DNA of 11,993 bases from an uncultured Subdoligranulum sp. (GTDB taxonomy: Bacteria; Bacillota_A; Clostridia; Oscillospirales; Ruminococcaceae), in the NCBI GenBank assembly GCA_900772715.1, contig CAAGRN010000230.1, positions 1 through 11,993 on the forward strand, given 5' to 3'. A model generated the notes under the pieces. The model did no database searches. It was not told the origin of the DNA and saw only the letters and a program-made list of their open reading frames with translations. Each line of letters starts with the position of its first letter. The stretch's first letter is position 1. Made by a program: the position numbers and the translations under genes. Shown here piece after piece: positions 6,692 through 11,993 of this stretch.

Positions 6692-8185
6692 TTATTTTTT
6701 GTGGTACTTGCGGTCCTCTTCCTCATATACGGGGTCGCAGGTCAGGTACATACCCAGCTTTTTCAGCGTGTCGGTATCCACGCCGGACAGAATGACCGTA
6801 GAGTGGATGTCGCAGCCCTTCAGCTTGGGGATCTGGTGCAGCGCGGTGTTGGCGGCTTCGTCGTCGGCGGCGGAGCCGGACAGCGCAATTAAAATCTCGT
6901 CGGTGTGCAGGCGGGGGTTCTTGCTGCCCAGGTAGTTGGTTTTCAGCGTCTGGATCGGCTCGATGGTGCGCTGGCTGACTAAATCCAATTCCTGGTCGAT
7001 GGCAGCCAGCTTTTTCAGCGCATTCAGCAGCGCAGAGGACGCAGCGCCCAACAGGGGACCGGTCTTGCCGGTCACAACGGTGCCGTCGGGCAGCTCGATC
7101 GCCACAGCGGGCGCGCCGCCGGTGGCAGCGCTGCAGGCGTGCGCCTGTACCTCAACGGCACGTTCGCCCACAGCCACACCGGCTTGGCTCAGCAGCATTT
7201 CCAGCTTGTAAAGCTCCTGCTGGGTGGCGTTGTCGTTGATCTTGCGGTCGCACAGGCACTTGAAATACCGGCGCAGAATCTCCTTTTTGCTGGCTTCGCA
7301 GCACACGGCGTCGTCAGTAATGCAGTTGCCCGCCATATTCACGCCCATATCGGTGGGGGAACGGTAGGGACTCTTGCCGGCGATCAGCTCAAACATCGCG
7401 TTCACAACGGGGAAAATCTCAATGTCGCGGTTGTAGTTGACGGCGGTCTTGCCGTAAGCCTCCAGATGGAACGGGTCGATCATATTGACGTCGTTCAGGT
7501 CAGCGGTGGCGGCCTCGTAGGCAAGGTTTACGGGGTGCTTCAGCGGCAGGTTCCAGATGGGGAAGGTTTCAAACTTGGCGTAGCCCGCCTTGACGCCGCG
7601 CTTGTACTCGTGGTACAGCTGGGACAGGCAGACTGCCATCTTGCCGCTGCCGGGACCGGGCGCGGTGATGACCACCAGCGGGCGCTCGGTTTCGATGTAC
7701 TCGTTTTTGCCGTAGCCGTCATCGCTTACGATACGGGCGACATCGTTGGGGTAGCCGGCAATTTTATAGTGGCGGAAGCTGCGGATGCCCACGCTGTGCA
7801 GCTTGTTCTCAAACTTTTCCACTTCGGGGTGGGCGGTGTACATCGTAATGCAGACGCTGCCCACAAACAGCCCCATGCCCTGAAAAGCGTCGATCAGGCG
7901 CAGAACGTCCATATCGTAGGTGATGCCGTAGTCGCCGCGCATCTTGTTGTTGACGATGTCCTCGGCGCTGATGACGACCACGATCTCGGCCTGTGCCTTC
8001 AGCTGCAGCAGCATCTGCAGCTTGGAATCGGGCTGAAAGCCCGGCAGCACGCGGGAGGCGTGGTAGTCGTCAAACAGCTTTCCGCCAAATTCCAGATACA
8101 GCTTGTTGTCAAACTGCGTAATGCGTTCACGGATGCACGCCGACTGTGTTCTTAAGTAGGCGTCGTTATCAAATCCCAGCTTCAT
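6692..8185 (-). CDS. UPF0371/DUF1846 family protein
   Basis: A 497-residue protein matching the DUF1846 (UPF0371) family along its length, about the usual family size. The start MKLGFDNDAYLRTQS, the segment RITQFDNKLYLEFGGKLFDDYHASRVLPGF (about 21-50) and the loop APGPGSGK (175-182) are family hallmarks as I recall them. The loop resembles a nucleotide-binding P-loop, but no biochemical role is established to my knowledge. No signal peptide or membrane segment is visible, so the protein is probably cytosolic. An AAAGGAG site 5-6 bp before the ATG supports the start. It is a single-gene unit: its own promoter lies just upstream and its terminator just downstream. Function unknown; family assignment confident. 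Confidence 0.9.
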   Translation of the reverse strand: MKLGFDNDAYLRTQSACIRERITQFDNKLYLEFGGKLFDDYHASRVLPGFQPDSKLQMLLQLKAQAEIVVVISAEDIVNNKMRGDYGITYDMDVLRLIDAFQGMGLFVGSVCITMYTAHPEVEKFENKLHSVGIRSFRHYKIAGYPNDVARIVSDDGYGKNEYIETERPLVVITAPGPGSGKMAVCLSQLYHEYKRGVKAGYAKFETFPIWNLPLKHPVNLAYEAATADLNDVNMIDPFHLEAYGKTAVNYNRDIEIFPVVNAMFELIAGKSPYRSPTDMGVNMAGNCITDDAVCCEASKKEILRRYFKCLCDRKINDNATQQELYKLEMLLSQAGVAVGERAVEVQAHACSAATGGAPAVAIELPDGTVVTGKTGPLLGAASSALLNALKKLAAIDQELDLVSQRTIEPIQTLKTNYLGSKNPRLHTDEILIALSGSAADDEAANTALHQIPKLKGCDIHSTVILSGVDTDTLKKLGMYLTCDPVYEEEDRKYHKK

Positions 8186-8230
8186 AACCGCTCCTTTATA
8201 TTCTTAAAACTCCAAATTTACCTAACTTAC

Positions 8231-8259
8231 AGTATACCATATTGCGGGGCGGGTTACAA
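8231..8259 (-). promoter_or_regulatory. Sigma-A promoter of the DUF1846 gene
   Basis: Minus strand: -35 TTGTAA (8254-8259), 17-bp spacer, -10 TATACT (8231-8236), 45 bp before the ATG. Confidence 0.8.
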
Positions 8260-8283
8260 TGCACAGCGGGCAAAAAATTTGCG

Positions 8284-8313
8284 CAAAAATGCCGGGGCAA
8301 GCCTGCCCCGGCA
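8284..8313 (-). terminator. Terminator of feoAB
   Basis: A perfect 10-bp stem, TGCCGGGGCA (8290-8299) with TGCCCCGGCA (8304-8313), and a 4-nt loop. Read on the minus strand it is followed by TTTTTGCG and then a second T-run. It lies 15 bp after the feoB stop. Confidence 0.9.
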
Positions 8314-8327
8314 GAAATCGGCAGATA

Positions 8328-10697
8328 TTATACAAATCCCAGCAGGGTGCCGACGATATGCACCAAAAATGCCATGACCCACGCAATGGCGCATTGCAGC
8401 AGCACCACACCGGCGGCGGCACGGGCGCTGCCCAGCTCCCGCTTGACGGCTGCCACGGCTGCCACACAGGGGGTGTACAGCAGGGTAAACACAAGGAACA
8501 CCACGGCGGTAAACGGGGTGAACAGGGTATCCAGCGCCACCTCGCCGCCCAGCAGCACGGTCAGGGTGGAAACCACGCTCTCCTTGGCGGTAAAGCCGGT
8601 GATCAACGCGGTCGAAACCCGCCAATCGCCAAAGCCCAAGGGGGCAAACAGCGGGGCAATCCAGCTGCCCAGCATCGCAAGCAGGCTGCTGTCGGGCGTG
8701 GCGGCAACGTTCAGGCGGGCGTCAAAGGTCTGCAAAAACCAAATCAGCACGGTTGCCACAAAGATGATGGTGAATGCCTTCTGCAAAAAGTCGCGCGCCT
8801 TTTCCCAAATCAGCTGTCCCACGCTGCGCGCGGAAGGAAAGCGGTAGTTGGGCAGCTCCATCACAAAGGGAACCGGCTCGCCCTTGTACTTGGTGATTTT
8901 TAAAATCAGCGCGTACAGAATACCGCACAAAATGCCGAACAGATACAGCCCGATCATAACCGGGGCGCGCAGCGCCGGCGCAAAAAAGGCGGCGGTAAAC
9001 ATACCGTAAATGGGCAGCTTGGCAGAGCAGCTCATAAACGGGGTCAGCAAAATGGTCATTTTGCGGTCACGGTCACTGGACAGCGTGCGGGTCGCCATAA
9101 TGGCGGGTACCGAGCAGCCGAAGCCGATCAGCATCGGCACAAAGCTGCGCCCCGAAAGCCCGATGCGGCGCAAAAGCTGATCCATCACAAACGCCACGCG
9201 CGCCATATAGCCGGTGTCCTCCAGAATGGAGAGGAAGAAGAACAGCGTCACGATGATGGGCAAAAAGCTCAATACGCTGCCCACGCCGGCAAAAATGCCG
9301 TCAATGACAAGACCGTGTACCACGGGGTTGATGCCGTAGGCGGTCAGGGCGCTGTCCGCAAGCGCCGTCAGCGCGTCAATGCCGAGGGTCAAAAGGTCAG
9401 AAAGCGCCGCGCCGATGACCCCGAAGGTCAGCCAGAACACCAGCGCCATAATGCCGATAAAGCAGGGCAGGGCGGTGTACTTGCCGGTCAGCACGCGGTC
9501 GATGGCAACGCTGCGCTTATGCTCGCGGCTTTCGCCGGGGCGCACGACGGTTTTTTCGCACAGGCGCTCAATAAAGCCAAAACGCATATCCGCCAGCGCT
9601 GCCTCGCGGTCCAGCCCGGTGTCGCTTTCCAATTCGGCGATCGTATGCCCCAGCATATCGGTTTCGTTTTTGTCAAGATCCAGCGCCCGTTCGATCAGCG
9701 GGTCGCCCTCCACCAGCTTGGTAGCGGCAAAGCGGGCGGGCAGCCCGGCGCGCACGGCGTGATCCTCGATCAGATGGTTGACTGCGTGGATGCAGCGGTG
9801 TACCGCACCGTCGCGCCCGTCGGCGGCATCGCAAAAGTCGATGCGCCCGGGGCATTCGCGGTGGCGGGCAACGTGCAGCGCGTGTTCGACCAACTCGTCA
9901 ATGCCCTCGTTTTTGGCGGCGGAAATCGGCACCACAGGCACGCCCAACAGATCCTCCAACTCGTTGACCATCACGGTGCCGCCGTTGGCGCGCACCTCGT
10001 CCATCATATTCAGCGCCAGCACCATGGGGATGCCCAGCTCCATCAGCTGCATGGTCAGATAGAGGTTGCGCTCAATATTGGTCGCATCTACGATGTTTAT
10101 AATGCCGTCCGGGTGAGTGTTCAGCAAAAAGTCGCGGGTGACGATCTCCTCGCTGGAATAGGGCGACAGCGAGTAGATGCCCGGCAGATCGGTCACGACT
10201 GCCTCGCTGTGACCGCGAATGACGCCGTCCTTGCGGTCCACCGTCACACCGGGAAAGTTGCCGACGTGCTGGTTGGAGCCGGTCAATTGGTTGAACAGCG
10301 TCGTCTTGCCGCAGTTCTGGTTGCCCGCCAAGGCAAATTTCAGCGGCTGCCCCTTGGGGATGACTGTGCCGTTTTTGCGGTCGTGGTAGCTGGGCGCCTT
10401 GCGCAGCTCGCCCACGCCGGGGTGGGGGACCAGGGCGTGGCGGCGCTCATCGCGGGCGGCACGGTCGGTTTCGTGAACGTGGTCGACCTCGATTTTGGCG
10501 GCATCCGCCAAGCGCAGCGTCAGCTCGTAGCCGCGCAGTTCCAGCTCAATGGGGTCGCCCATGGGGGCAACCTTGCGCAGGGTCACCTCGGTACCCGGCG
10601 TAAGCCCCATATCCAGCAGGTGATGGCGCAGCTCGCCCTCGCCGCCGATGGTGCGCAGGATGGCATCCTGACCGACTTTTAATTGATCCAGTGTCAT
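8328..10697 (-). CDS. feoB: Ferrous iron transporter, FeoA-FeoB fusion
   Basis: A 789-residue membrane protein for GTP-dependent Fe2+ uptake. Residues 1-75 form a FeoA-like SH3 domain (MTLDQLKVGQDAILRTIGG...), normally a separate small protein. The G domain follows: G1 GNQNCGKT (125-132), G2 Thr152 in GVTV, G3 DLPG (170-173), G4 NMMD (230-233), G5 SAAK (259-262). A helical stretch leads to the membrane region from about residue 408, with the Gate-type motif IGFGCSVPAIMATRTL and the later GFTAKESVVSTL. No FeoC domain is seen. The ATG at 10697 is preferred over a further upstream reading: AGAGGGA lies at proper spacing, and the promoter covers the upstream extension. It is a single-gene unit with its own promoter and terminator. 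I see no clear Fur- or DtxR-type palindrome at the promoter, so the mode of iron control is not shown. Confidence 0.95.
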   Translation of the reverse strand: MTLDQLKVGQDAILRTIGGEGELRHHLLDMGLTPGTEVTLRKVAPMGDPIELELRGYELTLRLADAAKIEVDHVHETDRAARDERRHALVPHPGVGELRKAPSYHDRKNGTVIPKGQPLKFALAGNQNCGKTTLFNQLTGSNQHVGNFPGVTVDRKDGVIRGHSEAVVTDLPGIYSLSPYSSEEIVTRDFLLNTHPDGIINIVDATNIERNLYLTMQLMELGIPMVLALNMMDEVRANGGTVMVNELEDLLGVPVVPISAAKNEGIDELVEHALHVARHRECPGRIDFCDAADGRDGAVHRCIHAVNHLIEDHAVRAGLPARFAATKLVEGDPLIERALDLDKNETDMLGHTIAELESDTGLDREAALADMRFGFIERLCEKTVVRPGESREHKRSVAIDRVLTGKYTALPCFIGIMALVFWLTFGVIGAALSDLLTLGIDALTALADSALTAYGINPVVHGLVIDGIFAGVGSVLSFLPIIVTLFFFLSILEDTGYMARVAFVMDQLLRRIGLSGRSFVPMLIGFGCSVPAIMATRTLSSDRDRKMTILLTPFMSCSAKLPIYGMFTAAFFAPALRAPVMIGLYLFGILCGILYALILKITKYKGEPVPFVMELPNYRFPSARSVGQLIWEKARDFLQKAFTIIFVATVLIWFLQTFDARLNVAATPDSSLLAMLGSWIAPLFAPLGFGDWRVSTALITGFTAKESVVSTLTVLLGGEVALDTLFTPFTAVVFLVFTLLYTPCVAAVAAVKRELGSARAAAGVVLLQCAIAWVMAFLVHIVGTLLGFV

Positions 10698-10731
10698 AAC
10701 ATTCCCTCTGTTTTGCCATAAATTCAAAAAA

Positions 10732-10760
10732 AGTATAGCACGCTCCACGCGGTATGGCAA
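10732..10760 (-). promoter_or_regulatory. Sigma-A promoter of feoAB
   Basis: Minus strand: -35 TTGCCA (10755-10760), 17-bp spacer, -10 TATACT (10732-10737), then a T7 run. It lies 34 bp before the chosen ATG, and the promoter position rules out the longer in-frame start at 10775. Confidence 0.8.
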
Positions 10761-10794
10761 GAGCCGACACGGCATATTTTGCCGCCAAACTGCA

Positions 10795-10826
10795 CAAAAA
10801 AGACCCGCCCGGACAAAGGGCAGGTC
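10795..10826 (-). terminator. Terminator of the DUF5685/J-domain operon
   Basis: A 9-bp stem, GACCCGCCC (10802-10810) with GGGCAGGTC (10818-10826), containing one G-U pair in the minus-strand RNA and followed by TTTTTTG. It lies 25 bp after the J-protein stop. Confidence 0.82.
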
Positions 10827-10850
10827 AGTAACCGTTTTTATAAGGCAAAA

Positions 10851-11573
10851 TCAGCAGATGAAAAACCCGCCGCGTCCGCCGCAGCAGCACCAGCTCATAA
10901 TGTTGCACAGCAAAAGGTACATCCAGAACGACAGGCAGAACCGCCCCGGCGCGCCGCTGGGCTGGGCGTAGGGCTGCTGGTAGCCGGCGTAATCGCGCCC
11001 CGGGCGCTGCAGCTGATCCAGCAGGTTCTGGTAGGCGTAGTTGTTGGGCTGCATCGAAACGGCGGTGCGGGCTTCCTCCTGCGCGCGGATGTTGTTGCCC
11101 AAGCCCTGATGCGCCAAGGCGGCATAGTAGTGCCACTGTGCCGTGCGCTCGGCGGCGGAGATGCCGTTCAGGGTGTTCAGGGCTTCCTCGTAAAAGCCGC
11201 TGCGGATATAGTTCGCCGCAGCGCGCATCTCGCCGCTTTCCTGCCCGGAGGTGTAGGTCTGCTGGTTGGAACTGCTGTAAAAGCCGAACCCGAACGGTCC
11301 GTAGGCAAAGCCGCTGAACGGCTCCTGATAGCCGTAGCCGTTCCGGCTGGAATAGCTGCCGGCGCTGCCTTGGCTGTAGCTCTGCCCGCCGCCCTGCTTG
11401 CGGCGCATAATTTCGCTGTAGGCTGCCTGTACCTCCTTAAAATGCTCCTCGGCGTCGGGGTCGTCGGGGTGCAGGTCGGGGTGGTACTGCTTGCACTTCT
11501 GGCGGTAGGCTTTTTTCAGGGTTTCATCATCGGCACCGGGGCTGATGCCCAGTACGCTGTATGGATCGGTCAT
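10851..11573 (-). CDS. J-domain (DnaJ-like) protein with low-complexity middle and Cys-rich hydrophobic tail
   Basis: A 240-residue co-chaperone-like protein; J domains stimulate the ATPase of a DnaK/Hsp70 partner. J domain at 1-60 with the essential HPD at 31-33 ([10 protein letters not shown]). Residues 60-111 are a Gly/Ser/Tyr/Phe/Gln-rich stretch with 12 aromatics and almost no charge. Residues 116-188 look like two TPR-type helical repeats ([29 protein letters not shown]). The tail, 211-240, is hydrophobic with six Cys including CCC at 229-231 and a Cys as the last residue. It lacks the zinc-finger and client-binding domains of DnaJ, so it is a class III J-protein and not the housekeeping one. 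The ATG at 11573 overlaps the upstream stop as ATGA, so translation is coupled to the DUF5685-like gene. The tail is probably a membrane anchor. Confidence 0.88.
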   Translation of the reverse strand: MTDPYSVLGISPGADDETLKKAYRQKCKQYHPDLHPDDPDAEEHFKEVQAAYSEIMRRKQGGGQSYSQGSAGSYSSRNGYGYQEPFSGFAYGPFGFGFYSSSNQQTYTSGQESGEMRAAANYIRSGFYEEALNTLNGISAAERTAQWHYYAALAHQGLGNNIRAQEEARTAVSMQPNNYAYQNLLDQLQRPGRDYAGYQQPYAQPSGAPGRFCLSFWMYLLLCNIMSWCCCGGRGGFFIC

Positions 11574-11993
11574 TGGGTGCGTCCCTCTCTGCGTTTTCTC
11601 AGCGGTGCGTAAAGGCTCCACACACCGGCGTAGATGGTATTATACAAAAGCTGCCCTTCGGGGGTTTCCTTTAATATAGGCAGCATCTCAAACTGCTTGG
11701 CGCACTGTCCCATCTGCTGGGTCAGCAGGTCGTGGCAGCGCTGCTCGTACTCGGCGGGGGGCAGGGTGTCCGCCAGCACCTGCAGGGCGTTAAAGCGCCC
11801 GCGGCGGCGATCCTTGTCAAGGTCGTCGTAGGCGTCCATCAGGTAGATAAAGCCGCCCAGCCCTTGCCCCACACCGCACAGCACCTGCCGCCATTCGTCG
11901 TCCCGGCAGGCGAAAATTTCGCCCAGCAGCGTGCCGAAGGCGCGGCACAGGGCGTCCAGGTCGTGGCTGTTGGCACCCTCCAAACGGTTCAGC
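11570..11993 (-). CDS. DUF5685-like protein, C-terminal part (cut by window edge)
   Basis: The last 140 or so residues of a helical protein whose start lies beyond the right edge. The frame is open to the edge (…[15 protein letters not shown]), so the TTG at 11983 is not taken as a start. [17 protein letters not shown] followed by RRRGRFNAL (about 11789-11836) is the mark by which I assign it to DUF5685, a family of unknown function in Bacillota. The Asp-rich stretch looks like the second Asp motif of squalene/phytoene synthase-type enzymes. It overlaps the J-domain gene by 4 bp (ATGA), so the two proteins are very likely made together and may be partners. The upstream half, including any catalytic first Asp motif, is not in view. 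Confidence 0.7.
   Translation of the reverse strand, partial: LNRLEGANSHDLDALCRAFGTLLGEIFACRDDEWRQVLCGVGQGLGGFIYLMDAYDDLDKDRRRGRFNALQVLADTLPPAEYEQRCHDLLTQQMGQCAKQFEMLPILKETPEGQLLYNTIYAGVWSLYAPLRKRREGRTQ

Noticed and set aside
6485..6892. Plus-strand ORF running from the repeat element into the end of DUF1846
   Set aside because: It covers a palindromic repeat and a terminator and then is antisense to DUF1846; no plausible protein features.
9315..10682. 455-codon plus-strand frame opposite feoAB, and similarly 7139-8155 opposite DUF1846
   Set aside because: Both are antisense to confidently identified genes and have the same GC-driven composition bias.
10698..10775. Upstream extension of feoAB by 26 codons
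   Set aside because: It would run through the -35/-10 promoter; the FeoA domain begins right at the ATG at 10697, which has its own ribosome site.
11574..11621. Upstream extension of the J-domain protein by 16 codons
   Set aside because: The J domain starts at MTDPYSVLG; the ATG at 11573 makes the typical ATGA overlap with the preceding gene.
1..11993. CRISPR arrays, tRNA or rRNA genes, prophage or integrase genes
   Set aside because: No regularly spaced repeats, tRNA-like cloverleaf with a TTCGA loop, or phage/integrase motifs were seen on either strand.

Overview
The window is a stretch of GC-rich, gene-dense bacterial chromosome. The gene families suggest a Gram-positive gut anaerobe of the Clostridia, most likely Oscillospiraceae (Faecalibacterium/Gemmiger/Subdoligranulum-like). 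They include a FeoA-FeoB fusion, a UPF0371/DUF1846 protein, a DUF5685-like protein paired with a J-domain protein, a prokaryotic RING-finger/DUF2628 membrane protein, and a CtpE/YfgQ-like P-type ATPase. The lineage is inferred from protein families and base composition; there is no rRNA here to confirm it.

Layout from left to right. Positions 1-213 hold a small palindrome-ended repeat element and a strong terminator. Two minus-strand genes follow: a zinc-finger membrane protein (1195-2154, upstream) and a sugar-phosphate nucleotidyltransferase-like protein (214-1143, downstream), probably one transcript from a promoter near 2200. Divergently, prfB (release factor 2, 2348-3469) and a tightly coupled MarR-type regulator (3473-3946) form a plus-strand operon that ends at a clear terminator. 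A plus-strand P-type cation ATPase (4050-6404) follows; its DKTGT phosphorylation motif reads DKPGT. A 287-bp non-coding gap (6405-6691) holds a second palindrome-ended element and a 15-bp terminator hairpin lying between convergent genes. The rest is minus-strand: UPF0371/DUF1846 (6692-8185), a FeoA-FeoB ferrous iron transporter (8328-10697), a J-domain protein (10851-11573) and the end of a DUF5685-like gene (11570-11993, cut by the window edge). The last two overlap by 4 bp as ATGA.

Most transcription units can be delimited by eye. Four promoters have 17-bp spacers and near-consensus boxes, and each minus-strand unit after the gap ends in a GC hairpin with a T-run. Mostly housekeeping or accessory metabolic genes sit side by side; there is no prophage, integron, CRISPR array or obvious defence island. 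The points most worth a second look are the altered ATPase active site, the covarying 20-bp palindromes at the ends of the two repeat elements, the duplicated terminator arm around the second element, the apparent relic of the RF2 frameshift site, the low-complexity and Cys-rich J-protein, and the prenyl-synthase-like Asp motif in the DUF5685-like protein.
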